From: Turritopsis dohrnii
Taxonomy: Eukaryota > Cnidaria > Hydrozoa > Anthoathecata > Oceaniidae
NCBI GenBank assembly: GCA_027922465.2
Contig: BQMF02000298.1
Span: 310,001 to 374,000, forward strand
Length of the DNA: 64,000 nucleotides
Reading direction: 5' to 3'
The position numbers were made by a program, and so were the translations under genes. The notes under the pieces are model-generated. The model searched no databases. It saw only the letters and a list, made by a program, of their open reading frames with translations, and was not told the DNA's origin. Positions 44,868 to 57,309 of the stretch are shown piece by piece (the first letter of the stretch is position 1; each line of letters opens with the position of its first letter).

Positions 44868-45935
44868 AAAAATCCGTGATGGAGTGCACATGTCATCATT
44901 TCATAACAAAAGCAGCGCTTTAGGTCGGTTTTCCACTTGGCTGGAAAACGACGATTGTCTTATACAACAGAATCGCAAACGAAAGTGAAATGATCGTTTG
45001 GCTAGATTTCCTCAGTGGTCTTTCTTATCCCAACTTTTTCGCTGACGTTCTAGGATAACTTGTCTAGAAATAACTAGTTCACTTGGTGTAAAGCGGGCTT
45101 TAAGTTTAAGTGTTTCATTGAGTGGTTGGGTAGATATGAAATCTCTATACATCCAGTGAAATCTCTATACATCCAGTGAATTTCGTCGATATTCCGTTAT
45201 TTTCAAGGAAAATCTCTCAAATGGTGTGGAAGGTGTGTCTACTTTTTGTTATATCAACCCCTTTGGAGAGCGAGCACTTTGATTTCTGTTTTTTTTTAAA
45301 ATAAATTGTTATTTATTTGAATGTATATTTGGAAATGTATTTCTTTGATATGGTATTTATGAAGTTTTAGCAAATTTTTATCTAGATCCTTTTTATTATA
45401 TAGTCTGAGCAAATTATGAGAAATAATATTTACCTGAATACAAACATACTAGAGTTTTATTTGCTAATGATGAAATGTTCCACGAGTGTTTGCTACGTGT
45501 GGAACTGCATCGGAAATAACAGAAAATGATAGTCATTACTGCAGCGGAAATAACAGAACATGATTGTCATTACTTTGTTTCACTTACGGAATAGCCCGAC
45601 CGTATTTTGAATGTTTATAGTCGGAACTCATCCGTTGTAAGCCTTAGATTAATCGATGATCCGACTCTTCAATACGCAGATGGTCCGTCATAGACTAGCT
45701 TGGCCCAACTCAGTAACTCAGTAAAGCAAGTTATAGATAGCCGTAAGCCTGGTCGAAAGCTTTGAGTCTTCACTTCGGAGTGAAGTGTTTACGTGAGAAT
45801 TTCAAATCAGTTTTTTAGTTGCATGTCTCACGTAAAAAGCCTGGTGGTATGCTTCGCTCCAATCTAACTTTGAACGCTATTCAACATTTCAAATTCGAAA
45901 CACTTTTTCAATCACTATTCTATTAAAATAGGTTA
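44868..45935. other. Intergenic, 3' side of the ARM/HEAT gene
   Basis: No gene. A tandem duplication of gaaatctctatacatccagt lies at 45139-45178, and a duplicated block aactgc/cggaaataacagaa.atgat.gtcattact at 45505-45572. No clear TE ends. Confidence 0.5.
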
Positions 45936-46269
45936 CCGTATTTCCTCTAATAAACGGAACGCCGCCCTCTAATAAACGCCGCATCTTGAAAAGCGGTGTT
46001 TATTATAAAACAGGCTAAACAAGAATTATAAAAAAGCTTTCATTTCATGCAAGAGAACGGCGACAGTGATATTGCTCTTCTTTGACATTTTCATGAACAT
46101 ATCTTTTTCTGTAAAACATTTTCACACAATCTTTTGTAACCTTTTCAATGATAAGAAAATATTATTGTTTAAGTTTGCTTCTGTCAAATTTTTCATTTTG
46201 TAATAAAACGCCGCATCCAAAACCTTGAATTTGTAATAAACGCCGCGGCGTTTATTAGAGGAAATACGG
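45936..46269. mobile_element. 334-bp TA-flanked MITE (CCGTATTTCCTCTAATAAACG ends)
   Basis: Termini ccgtatttcctctaataaac and complement with TA on both sides. Inner blocks are cgccgc-containing (ataaacgccgcatc). It is non-autonomous. Confidence 0.88.
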
Positions 46270-46271
46270 TA

Positions 46272-47473
46272 TGGAAATTTTATCTTAAATAACATTAATC
46301 AGCAAAAGTCTTGCTGTATATGAAACTCTTATACTTGGAAACTGTACAAGCGACAACAACATTTCCACTCAAAATATTTTATCTGTTCTAAACTAATTAT
46401 TGCGACGATTTAATTTCCCGAATACTAAAATGCTAGAAAACAGCTAAGGATAACTTTGAACCAAGAGAAAAACATCCTACCTGAGCCTTCTGTTGATGAT
46501 ACGATCGTAAATTAAAGGAGAGGCTACTGTTTTATTTCCTTTAAATCAACTTATCTAGCTGTTCAAATAAAGTTGTCCATATTTTTGCGAAGAAAGAACA
46601 AAATAAGACAAGTTCAAATCTGCCCCTTAATTTTCTTGAAAAAACATTAAGCAATGTGTTCAAGGACAGACGTCCGTTAATAAAAGGCGTCTCTTGGTAG
46701 AATTTTAAAGGTTCTTAGAAAAGAGACGTGTATTTGTCTAGGTCTGTGTTTATACGGTAAATCTCGAAAATATCCCCCCAAATCATTTTATCCTGGCGAC
46801 TCCAAAGAGTATTATTCCCAGAAAATAGCAGCTTCCTTTGGTGAATTCTGACTCCTTTCGAACTTTTCGAACAAGAGAATGAATCAGACCCATGCATTCT
46901 AAATTCACGTCGTTATTGCAAAATTGAATCCCGATCATATAAAAAAGATAAATCAAACTAATACCCAGACCTTTACCTGTATGGTTGGCACAGGGAGACT
47001 GAAATTCTTGATTCTTTATGGTCATTGTTTCACAAGTAAAACATATCCATCTGCGAGACGAATCGTTGAAGAAAGGGAGAACACGACATCAGAATATCCT
47101 CACTATCTGAAATTATCTTTCTAATTGTTGAGAAGATGTAAAAGAAGTCTTTTAAAATGCACAAATTCAAATGAAAAGGATTTTCACTTTTTGAAAATAA
47201 TCGTCTAGCAAGAACGAAAAAGGATTTTTATTTTCAATTTTTACAGACTTGGAACGGAATCTGAAAAGATTGGAAATTCTTCAAAATTTTTCAAAACAAA
47301 GGGAATCTTACTCAGTTAAAATAGATCGCGGACCATCGAGTTCTGATAATACTCGGTCGTCGTAATATAGTCACGAAACTAAATCAAGTATATATGCTTA
47401 GTACATGTCTTTTCCATACCAATCCGTAAAAAAATTATATATACAAGAAATGAAAATCCTGTTCACTTGAATA
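46272..47473. other. Intergenic between two convergent genes; nothing recognised
   Basis: AT-rich sequence with only short ORFs that do not resemble proteins. It separates the 3' ends of the ARM/HEAT gene (plus) and GPATCH3 (minus). Confidence 0.5.
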
Positions 47474-50057
47474 TTACGTCTGTTTCGGTTGCCGTGATAT
47501 TTTGTCATCCGGTCTTTTAAAGCTTACAGGAGCAGGTCTATATTTAAGCAATTCCTTCCCATAATACCTCATGGCGTCTATTTCTTCACCATCTTTATCG
47601 TCATACTTGGTTGAAATGTAAACATCTCGTTCTGCTTTTCTCTTAAGTGAGACCGTTCGATCTAACTTTTCACCGTAATATCCCAACCCTGTCCGTTCGC
47701 GTGGAGTTTTACCTTCAAGATCAATCGGTTCGGATATGCCTTTCCTGGATGATCCAACACCACTTCCTTCGGACCAACCTTGCTTCTTCAAAATACGACT
47801 TCCAAAACCTTTAGAATGTTTTTCAAATGCAGCAAAACTATTGGTCATTTTCTCTCGATGGAATTTTTCTTTTCTTCGAATTTGGGAATACTTTACAGGT
47901 CCATCATCTTTACCTGCTCTTCTTCTTCGTTCGACTTGCATTTGAAGGAAATCCCGAGCAGGTTTATCGCCTCCACCTACATTGTAAAAGAAAACAATAT
48001 CCAAATGAAAGTTGTTGAATCCAAACTAACTTTATTCACAGGTTTTCACACTCAAAATGTGCACAACCAAATTAATATATTTTTGTGAACATTGTGTTTT
48101 CGTCAAAAATTCTTTGTGCATAATACTAAGCACAACCTGATTATCCAACAGGATATGAATTGCAGGTTCTGAAATCTTTCACCCATACAACAAGCCCATA
48201 CGAAAAGCATTTTGCATTTCAAACACACACACACATACACACACAATGCAATTGAACAAAAAATTGGAACATTGTGAAATTGTATCCAAGTGGGCATTAA
48301 GGCATGAGTAAGGGAAAAAGCATGATTTTTTATATCAAAACCATGAATCTGCTCTATCAGAAAAATATCAAAATTTTGAAATAATAATAATTTCAGGTGT
48401 GTGTATTTTATATTTGAAGCTTCATTGTCAAAACGGCTGAAGCTACACTTATACTGTTTGGCGTTTTCAAATCATAAGATGTTAATCTTAAAACGGTTTT
48501 TTTCTTTTTTTCCTAAAATTGTTTATTTTTGAAGATATTTTCACTTCTTATTTACAGCTTATTTTTTTCTATATTTTTATCAAAGTTAACAACATAACTC
48601 AAGTTCTGTTCATTTTTACGAAAAAAATAAAAAAACATTTTTAGATCAGTTATTTAGCATGACTTATTGCTAGATTTCCACCTCAGAACATGCAGAATAT
48701 AAATCATTATTCTGATCAGAAAAAGGAATGTTTTAATGAAAAAAACGAATTTCCAATTTATTCTACCAAAAAACAATTGCACATTCGAAAATCCAGGTCA
48801 TTTTACATCAGATTAGTGAAAACAATGAAAAAGCAAAATTTTCACGAAAGTTTCCCTTACTCACGCCTTAAAGAACCTTCACCTGCCAGTGGACAAAATT
48901 GTCAAAAATCACTGTGACGAAGAGCATTTTCATTGAAATTGTGTGGATATTTCTATAGAAATGCACTTCTTCAAAGAGGTTTTTTAACATTTGTGCCAGC
49001 TGGGTGTCTGTAGCTGGATGGTGGATCTAAACAAAACATCAATAAAAACAAAACTTTGCATACCATCTTCATAGTAAATGCTGTAATCAACGTCCCAATC
49101 ATCTACAGTATCTTCATCAAAATCTTTCCCTTTCATTTCATTCCAGTAATATGCATCTGTATAAAACACTAAACCACTGCCACCCTTTTCCCACTTCACT
49201 TCCAAATCTTCCTCAAATAGTCTTTCTTTTGGACGTGATTGGTTATCCACATCATCGTGGAGTGCCTCATGTCGTTCCCAGTCCTCTGCATCATGATCCT
49301 CTCCAAGATCGTCATTGTCTGATGAATCGTTGCTGTTTTTCGTTTGCCTATGCGGAGAATCTTCATCAACTTTGTTGTCTTGTGTCTCTGTTCCAAGCTC
49401 CTGATTTTCATAGTCTAATGGTACATTCTTATATATATATCTAGAGTTTTTTTTTGGAAACTCCAATGCCAGACTTTTAATGACAGTCACTGGTAATTTA
49501 CACTGTCGAATAAGCTGGTGGAAGTGCGCAGTTGGCGTACCCACATTGCCATTTGGCATCAGTTCTGGTGGATTCATTTCAATCATAATTTTCAAATCCT
49601 CCAAGTAAACATCTTGGTTTGATTCATGTCTGTCTTCCCTTAATTCTTTATTGGATTTATACTTAGTAGATGAACAATTACTTTTCACATTCAATTTTTT
49701 CATATTTACATGATCTCCATGAAAAACTCTTTCTTTACAGTGCCATTCTTTGCCATGGTATTTTTCTATAAATTGTCCAAAACTCTTTGGATCTACTTTA
49801 ACAATACAACAACATGTTTCACTCTTCTTCGTTACCGGTTCTGTGCATTTGTCTGATAATACAATTTGTGTCTCTGGTCGATGTCGGTAGTGGAAACATT
49901 TAAAAGCTCCCTTTTCAACAAAAGTTTTAAAGAAAAATCTCAAATCTGCTGACTTGAGTATTTTGGGTATATTTCCAATAAAAACAAATGTTTCCTCAGA
50001 TTCCTTCTCTATGGCATCACTATTTTCCTGTCGCTGAAATATGTCTTTTAAAGACAT
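47474..50057 (-). CDS. GPATCH3: GPATCH3-like G-patch domain protein, two exons, about 498 residues
   Basis: Exon 1 is 50057-49064 and exon 2 is 47976-47474; the junction EDG|GGGDKPARDFLQ joins in phase (donor gtatgc, acceptor aatgtag). The N-terminal RRM-like part reads VFIGNIPKILKSADLRFFF and CFHYRHRPETQ. The middle has LMPNGNVGTPTAHFHQLIRQ and WERHEALHDDV. Then come KWEKGGSGLVFYTDAYYW and DDWDVDYSIYY, all diagnostic of GPATCH3. The G-patch follows (FGSRILKKQGWSEGSGVG, ERTGLGYYGEKL). G-patch proteins activate DEAH RNA helicases; GPATCH3 has also been linked to MAVS regulation in vertebrates. An acceptor-like ccttgctag is 4 nt before the ATG. The ~1.09-kb intron has a CA repeat at 48224-48244. 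Confidence 0.95.
48224..48244. repeat. CA microsatellite in the GPATCH3 intron
   Basis: A short (ac)n run, interrupted once by t. Confidence 0.9.
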
Positions 50058-50842
50058 TTTTCTAGCAAGGAAATCAAGATGAAGAGGATCACTACAGAAC
50101 TAATTCCATTGTACTACTTTTGTGCATTTCCATTAACCTTTTTCCATACATGTAGAGAAAAGCTTTACCTGATAAATGGTAAATTTTTAATATCATGTCT
50201 TCCAAATTTCCTAAACTAATAATATAGATCATAATAACATATAATAGTGTATACTAAGCCCTCACATGTGTAGGAACAGATTTCAGAAAAGAATAGGAAG
50301 CAGTTCAATAAAGTAATGAATACAACATTTAGTTATATTATATGGAATTCAACAAAGCAAGCCACTAGTGAATCCTTGAATTCATGAAAAAGGAAAATCA
50401 AAATACATACGTCAGCGTCTATTGTTAAGTTTTTCCCTTGGTAAATTACCAGTTCATTTTGGTGCATCATTTGAAATTTCATCACTTGATGATGTTTGAT
50501 TTTTTTATCACAGGAAAACCCCTGCATCACATTCCCAATCCAACGAATCAAGAACAAATAAAGATAACTGATGTTTTTGAGGTTCTGCAAAATTGGTGAT
50601 GGGGTAATGAAAAATTTGGGTTTAACGTTTTGGGGACAGGTCTGTGACATCATTGAAATCTTTGACTGATGATATTTTGGTTGTTTTACAGTTGATTGTA
50701 GCTAAAACAAACCTATAAACTCTTTTGATAAGTTTTTTGAGCTCTACAACATGAGGATACTTTCCATTCATCATTGTGTGATTTTATGTTTCATAGACTT
50801 CTTCTTAATTAAAACCTGTGAAAATGTTAGCACGGGATATTA
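50058..50842. repeat. Intergenic with a dispersed-repeat copy at 50580-50770
   Basis: 50580-50770 repeats the block order of 21405-21600: ggtgatggggtaatgaaaaa, gacatcattgaaatctttga, and ctctacaacatgaggatact. No gene upstream of GPATCH3. Confidence 0.65.
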
Positions 50843-51718
50843 CTTTAATCGGATTAATCTTTGCCTTTTTCGCGAAAGTTTGTATCGCGAAAACACGTAA
50901 AATCGTCGGTTCGCGAAAATTAATCAATGCAAAATTTTTCAAAGTACTCATTCGCGAAAATAAATCCAGTTTTTTGGGGTTTTCTTTCTTGTTTAATTTC
51001 TTTTTGTTCATTAATTGGATCAAGAAATGACAAAATGAACACAAGTTAATTGAATATTTTCCCTTAAAAAGTGCTACATCACTAAATTAAATCTAATGTA
51101 ATTTAAAATGATGACATTTTCTTCTTGTTTTTTTTCTGTTTTGTATCCTTCAAGAAACTTCTTTCTTATGTCCATAGATTTTAGCTCTATTTTTTTCTTG
51201 GTTGCTATGACATTCTTAGGGCATTTCCTCTTTTCTTTCTGCTCATACTCCATTTCCAAGTTGTTGGTAAGTATGTTTATGTTTGTCAACTCTCAAACCC
51301 CTTCACACAGGATAGATTGTTGATTTCTATAATTACATCACTTCTGCTGATATGGTAAGGAAGTAATCAACAATAAATGGGGTGCAGCAGGGATTGCTGA
51401 CGCTAATCATCTGGGTTTAAAAGAACTGTCAAACTGAGAACCAATAATGGGTGACAATTTAATGTTCGAGGTGAGCACAAAAATGTCAATGCCATATGCA
51501 ATCTAATAGTCGATGAAACAGAGGCTACCATAACTTTTACCTGAAGAGACTACTTTTCAATTATATATAAACCTTTTGACCACGAAAATAAATCCACAAG
51601 ATATTATTCGAAACAACCATTCGCGAAAATTAATCCACGCAAAAATTTTCAAAGTGCGTATTCGCAGTCTTTGAAGTCGCGAAACATAATGTCGCAAAAA
51701 TTAATCCGATTAAAATAG
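50843..51718. mobile_element. 876-bp TA-flanked TIR element with TTAATCGGATTAAT ends
   Basis: Left cttTAATCGGATTAATc and right aTTAATCCGATTAaaatag are inverted repeats between TA dinucleotides. Both subterminal regions carry ttcgcgaaaattaatc.a motifs (50922-50960, 51618-51650), recalling the ttcgcg-rich MITE at 39963. No transposase. Confidence 0.75.
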
Positions 51719-52981
51719 TATAAAATCAGGAGCAGAAAAAGGCACTAATTTTACACAGTGACTTGTATTATGTTCCTTGTGCTCACAAGGAACATGAATG
51801 ATGAATGAATGATATTTATTTATTTGTCAACAAAAAGAGTTACAAAGATGTTATATACATTAAAAAGACAATTAGACTGGAGACCATCCCAATAGACTAA
51901 TCTAAATAGAGGGGGTGGCCACCAAAATGAGTAAAAAAAAAGTTGTATTGCATTTCAATTTTGATACCTATATAATTTCACAAAGAAACTAATGTCTTCT
52001 CAGAAAGAGGTTGATTTTGTAGCACTCTCCATCCTCTTTTTTTCAATTTTTAGGAGATAGATGTATTTATTTCTTCATCTTTCTTTCCCCACCAACCATG
52101 CACATCTTGATAGCCTCTTACTTTATACTTTTTCTTAATGTTCTTGTGAGCATCAAATTCTTGAAAGAACTTGAAAGTTTTGCTGTGACCAACCTTTAGA
52201 GATATCGTTGATCATCAAAGATTTTGATGATGCCATCACACACAGACCTGCCCCCAATAAATGGCAAAATTTTTTGTCACCCCATGGCCTGTATCACAGA
52301 TCCCAAAAGAATTTTAGAAAGAAAAAGCAGAAGAACATGTGTTGCATTGATAAGTGCTTCCTTCCTGTTCTGTAATGTACTTGAACCTTAATACTTTTAA
52401 CTATCATTAAAAAATCACTTCTAACAATGAAGTTTTGTATTGAGGGGAAACTTTTCTCATTTTTTTCTCATTGGATGAGGCTTTCCATAAATCCATTTTG
52501 CATTTTGATTTTCCTTCAATCCAAAATATTATTTTAATATCATCATCAGATTTGACCGAGAACTGGATTTCCATAACATTTCGCATAGGAAGCTTGCAAA
52601 ATTAAACCTCATCATCATTTATGTAACTTCTCAAAAATCAAATTAAAAGTGGAACACAGATGTTGTTGTTCTACCGCTACTTTGACTACCATCATGCGAT
52701 GTCTCATTCTGTTACGTAATATCACCAATGGAGCCAACATGGTTTCTGTAAACATTCCAAAATTTTCACATGTGCAGGAAGAGCAGCGAAGGAGGAAGCA
52801 TCGGAAAAAATAAATAAGGTTTGGAACTTTCTCATTTGAAGCTAACAACCGTTTCCCTTGGACCTGGGCGCCTGAACCTGAATCTTTAACTGTTTCTTTA
52901 TTGGACAAAAAACTGTTTCCTCATTGGATAGCGAGTTCCTACTAAAGGTTTCCAACACAACAGGGAAAACCTAAATAATAA
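51719..52981. mobile_element. LINE family A 3' tail and dispersed-repeat fragments
   Basis: 51787-51935 is a minus-strand 3' end only: a (tgaa)n tail, then atatttatttatttgtcaac, and cagactggagacca..cccaata, ending in gagggggtggccaccaa, the same end as at 15455-15485 and 54190-54215. 52205-52320 is a dispersed-repeat copy (gttgatcatcaaagattttg). 52330-52981 has no recognised content. Confidence 0.65.
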
Positions 52982-53274
52982 CAGTTAGGACCACTCGACC
53001 AAAACTTGCGATAAAAAGCGTTTCATACTACTATATGACAACCACACGACGAAGTGCATTCACAACTTTTTCTTCTGATTTGAGAATACAAGATTGAGAA
53101 ATGTATTGTAAAATTATGAAAGAAGTAATTACCGTCAATCGTCCTAACTTCGGACATTCTTCCAAACTTCGGACACGCTAAACAAACAGACCTGTCTGGT
53201 AAACGAAATGTACATAATCAATCAAACCAAGTCACAATAAATACTAAAATATTAGATAAAGCTGATAAAATAGT

Positions 53275-54069
53275 GTGTTCAAACGCAATAAAGTCAGCAT
53301 CCACTATGGAAAAGATCTCGATATAAGAAATTTATCTGTGTACTTGGATAACCAAGGAAAGAGGATCACCTCGAAAGAATTTGTTAAGGACTTAGGTGTG
53401 ATCATGGAAAATGATTGCACCTTTACAAAACAAATAAATTCAATTATAACTAAAACAAAGGAACTTTCAGCTTGGGTATTGCGAACTTTTCATACACGAG
53501 AAAAACTAAGACTGTTGACATTGTGGAAATCATTGATAATACCTTATTTCGACTACTGCTCGCCGCTCTGGTCACCAACGAAAAAAGGAGACATTCAAGA
53601 GATTGAGAAGGTCCAAAAGGCTTTTGTTAACAACATAAACGAGGTGCGTCACTTGAACTACTGGGAACAACTACATAAGCTTGGACTATATTCCCTTGAA
53701 AGAAGGCGTGATAGATACCAGGTTATATATGTATGGTGTATTCTCGAAGGGATAGTACCAAACTTCAGTCATTTCAATCCAGAATCGGGAGACCAGATTG
53801 GGGGAATTTCATCATATATACACAATAGGCACGGACGACTATGTTCCATACCTCCTGTTTCACGTGGAAGATTTCAAGGGGCCATGTACGGCAGCTTTCG
53901 CTACAGAGGGCCAAAATTATTCAACTGCTTACCTAAAACACTCAGGGACATGACCAGATGCTCGAAAGATTTATTCAAGAAAGAACTAGATGTTTATTTG
54001 AAGACAGTTGCAGATTATCCACAACTACCTGGCTATGCAACTGGAAATGAAAAATCAAATGCTATGTAG
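53275..54069 (+). pseudogene. LINE family D reverse-transcriptase C-terminal fragment, open for 264 codons
   Basis: Intact reading through SKEFVKDLGVIMENDCTFTK, TLWKSLIIPYFDYCSPLWSP, IEKVQKAFVNNINEVRHLNY, LGLYSLERRRDRYQVIYVWC and FKKELDVYLKTVADYPQLPG. This is the thumb and C-terminal region of non-LTR polymerases of a family distinct from A. Catalytic motifs upstream are missing (5' truncated); the first ~6 codons come from the host transposon. The long open frame suggests a fairly recent insertion. The stop codon abuts a (tag)n run. Confidence 0.85.
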
Positions 54070-55255
54070 TAGTAGTAGTAGTAAGTAGTAGTAATTGTTT
54101 ATTTGTCATTTTAAAGAAGCACATTACAAATCAGCATAAAAGTATGATAATATTAATGGCTGGAGACCATACATATAGCCAAAGGCTAGACAAGGGTATG
54201 GCCACCAATAATTTAACAGTTGGATCAATAGACTACCATAAACAAGTAAAAACTAATTTGCGAAAAATCAATAGTTAATAAAAGTGATGCTTTTGAAGAG
54301 TTTGATTAAGTTGTGCTTAGAGATGCTAGATAGGTCTGATTCTGGACAATGCAACTGAAACTCATTCCATTGAACAACAGACTGATAGATAACAGAGTTT
54401 AAACCAAATTTAGTGGTATTGCATTTAGGTCTTGATAAGAGTCCCAATAAATTACCCCTGGTGTTGTGACAATGTGGATATTTACTTAGATTGTAAGCAG
54501 TAATTAGAGCTGGAGGTGCAGAGTTAGAGAGTATGTGAAAAGTAGAGATAATGTTAAGAAGTTTAACTAGATCAGAGAATTTTAGAATTTTAAGATTACG
54601 AAATAAAATAGATGAAGGAGAGTTAAATTCAGAGAAGGTAATCAATCTCATACTTTGCTTCTGAAGTCTAGAGATTCTAAGGCAAGGTGAGTTTCCCCAA
54701 ACCTGACAGGCATATCTCATGCGAGTGTCAAAGAATGAAAAATAAACTTGAAGAAGAATAGATCTTGAGATAAAATGTCGAAGTTTAGAGATGATACCAT
54801 TTGCTTTCCTTAATTTTACACATAACAATTCAAGGTGTTTTTTCCATGAAAGAGTGTTATCTAAGTGAACACCAAGATATTTGACTGAGTCATTGAGATC
54901 AAGGGGATGACCATTTAGTATAAGCCATATATTGTAGTTGGGAATCTTATGTGAGCCATGGAATAATAAGACTTCTGTCTTAGGAACATTCAGAGAGATC
55001 TTGTTAGCGCATAACCATTTGAAAAGTCTCCTTAGATCTAAGTTAAGACGTTTTTCTATAACCTTAAGGGAGGAATTTGAATAAAGAATACAGGTATCAT
55101 CAGCAAATAAAGTAGCTACACTAAAGATAAGAGAGTTAGGGAGATCATTAATATAAATGATAAACAGCAAAGGTCCCAGAACTGATCCTTGAGGAACACC
55201 GTGAAAAACTTCCTTAAAATCTGATTTTCGATATGAATAGGGCTGGTTTCAACGA
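54070..55255 (-). pseudogene. LINE family A 3' half, RT catalytic region open for 300 codons
   Basis: It reads VPQGSVLGPLLFIIYINDLP, then SVATLFADDTCILYSNSSLK with an intact FADD catalytic box. After these come VKYLGVHLDNTLSWKKHLEL, RMRYACQVWGNSPCLRISRL and LITFSEFNSPSSILFRNLKI, up to a stop at 54268. About 200 bp of 3'UTR ends in a (tag)n tail at 54066-54092. It is truncated upstream of motif B, so it is not autonomous. Better preserved than the copy at 15383-20530. Confidence 0.88.
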
Positions 55256-57309
55256 AATGGGCCGATGAAGATATCATCAAAACTCAACAATAGGTAACAA
55301 TAGGTAGGTAGGCATGAAGCGTATAAGCGTGTAGAAAATAAGTGATTTGAAAATAACGATAAACGTCATCCTCAAGGGATTGCAATAACAATCTTGTCGA
55401 ACAACTTAAAATAGTATTATAGCAGACGGTTTCTACTTGTATTAACTTTTGAAATAACTATATATTGAATCTTTTATATGTAACTGAATGAGAACCAGGT
55501 AACCAGAGAACCAAGCATTGAATATCATTGAGTGAAATGTTTTGTTTACATTTTTTTTCGACTTTTTTCTTTGATACTAATCAATTGCATATGGTGATTT
55601 TATATACAATACTTCTCTACGTAATGAGCACCTGCGTATGTTTGTATTTATGTCCGTGGACAATTATCCATAGTGGATATTCGCCGTTAAACGCGCAGTG
55701 TAATTATAAATCATGTTCGTCTCAAGGGTACAGTCAACTAATTGAAGTGTTTGTTTCATTTTTGTTAAGTTTAGTTATGACAAGTTTTAGATTTATAGTT
55801 TAATTCACAGTGTAGTATGGACTTTTACTGATGTGGTTTGTATTTTGCGGATATGTTTTTTTTATGTCCGAAGTTTAGAAGGATGTCCGAAGTTAGGACG
55901 ATAGACGGTATCAATCTGATTTAATTTGTAACTTAGGACTCTTTACTTTGTATACATTCGCGTCAATATAAATAAATTGTCCGGAACAAATTACTTGTGT
56001 TTTTCTATGAAACCGAGAATATGTGAATAGAATTCGTCGAGATACAGACGAAGTTCATCGTAATACTAAGGCACAAAAGATTGGGAGCACAAAAATTCTC
56101 GCGACTTTCGCGACATTTTGTGTACGCAACATTTTGCTTTTTTAGGATTCACGACTTTGTATGCTGGTGACTTTTAAATATTTTCACAAAAAACATTTCA
56201 CGGGTTTGCAGCCATTTTTTTTTTCATTTCCGGAAAAGTGAACCTGCAGGGTGCTCGTGACTTTTTCATATTCAGATTGAATAACTTCGTTTCCAGATCC
56301 CCAAAATAAGTAGGGGTGCACCACCCTCGGATTGAGTTGGCCTTCTTTTTTTACCAAGCAATTTTTCAAGCGATATTCTTTCTACCAAATTTCTAAAAGA
56401 GCCATCCTAAAAAAGTGTGACATTCAGTGTCACAAGCTTTATACACTTAAAACAACATACTTTTCGTCACAAAAAGCACATTAAATTATTGGTAGACACT
56501 TTGCTGGTAAACAAATCTAAGTAACTTTAACGATTTTCTGACCATTGAAAAATTTAAAAGGTAGTTCTGACCTATTTGTAGTTGCTCAGAGTAGCGTTTT
56601 TTCGATGTCACAAAGCCAATAGCAGAGGTTTATTTACAATGGCTCTGACTAAAATTTTATGTGTATAAGGTTATGTTCAACGTTTCTGCTTTCGCTCTTT
56701 GCAGCTTTGATTGACTCATAATTATTCAAATTAGATATACACTGCTTAGAACACTAAGTTTACGTTAAAGGGAGGACTGAGCGTGTTATTATGAAATATA
56801 GATGTTCTGGTGAAGCATGTAATAACCATTCGTTCGTTTGAATTATTCATTCCGAATGCTTCCCGAAAATTTATTATTGCAATGTTTGGTATTGTCATGT
56901 TAATGATTTTAATAATCGTTTTGTCGATATGCCACACAATAGCGCAATTTAATTTTACGACCATTATTGAAACTGATGCTAATGTTAGCTAGAAAAGTGG
57001 TACTCCTCCAAAGATGTAGAAATTGTTCGTTTTCTTCTTTCTTCATTTTCTGAAGAACTAGGCCGAAAGGGAAGTTTTGACACGGTAAAAAGTTTTGTTT
57101 TTGCATAAAGTTTCACCACCCCAAAAATAAAAAAAATTTACCGTGTCAAATTTTCCCTAGAGCTATGTTTCTATGTGGTTGCTATGCTAGATCGTCATCA
57201 TTCAATCGGATGTATTCAAATAGGATAGCAAAATAAAATTATGGAGGCAATTCTTTATAACAAATCACGATTATTTTAGCGACGAATTCTGGTCGAGTGG
57301 TCCTAACTG

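Larger units (their letters stand above)
53132..55908. mobile_element. Inner CCGTCAATC-type TIR element carrying two LINE fragments
   Basis: Ends ccgtcaatcgtcctaacttc...ggacacgctaaacaaacaga at the left and tgtccgaagttaggacgata.gacgg at the right, flanked by TA. The unique left part (to about 53290) matches the 451-bp MITE at 11818-12268. The right part (55256-55908) adds aagcgtataagcgtg and a block ttgtcgaacaacttaaaata related to 23160-23190. LINE D and LINE A fragments fill the interior. Confidence 0.82.
52982..57309. mobile_element. 4.3-kb outer TIR element (CAGTTAGGACCACTCGACC ends) containing another element
   Basis: The 19-bp termini CAGTTAGGACCACTCGACC at 52982-53000 and their exact complement at 57291-57309 have AATAA directly outside on both sides (52977-52981, 57310-57314). 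After removal of the inner element (53132-55908) about 1.55 kb of outer sequence remains, with no transposase visible, so it is probably non-autonomous. 57075-57155 holds a small inverted repeat (gacacggtaaa/tttaccgtgtc). Confidence 0.75.
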
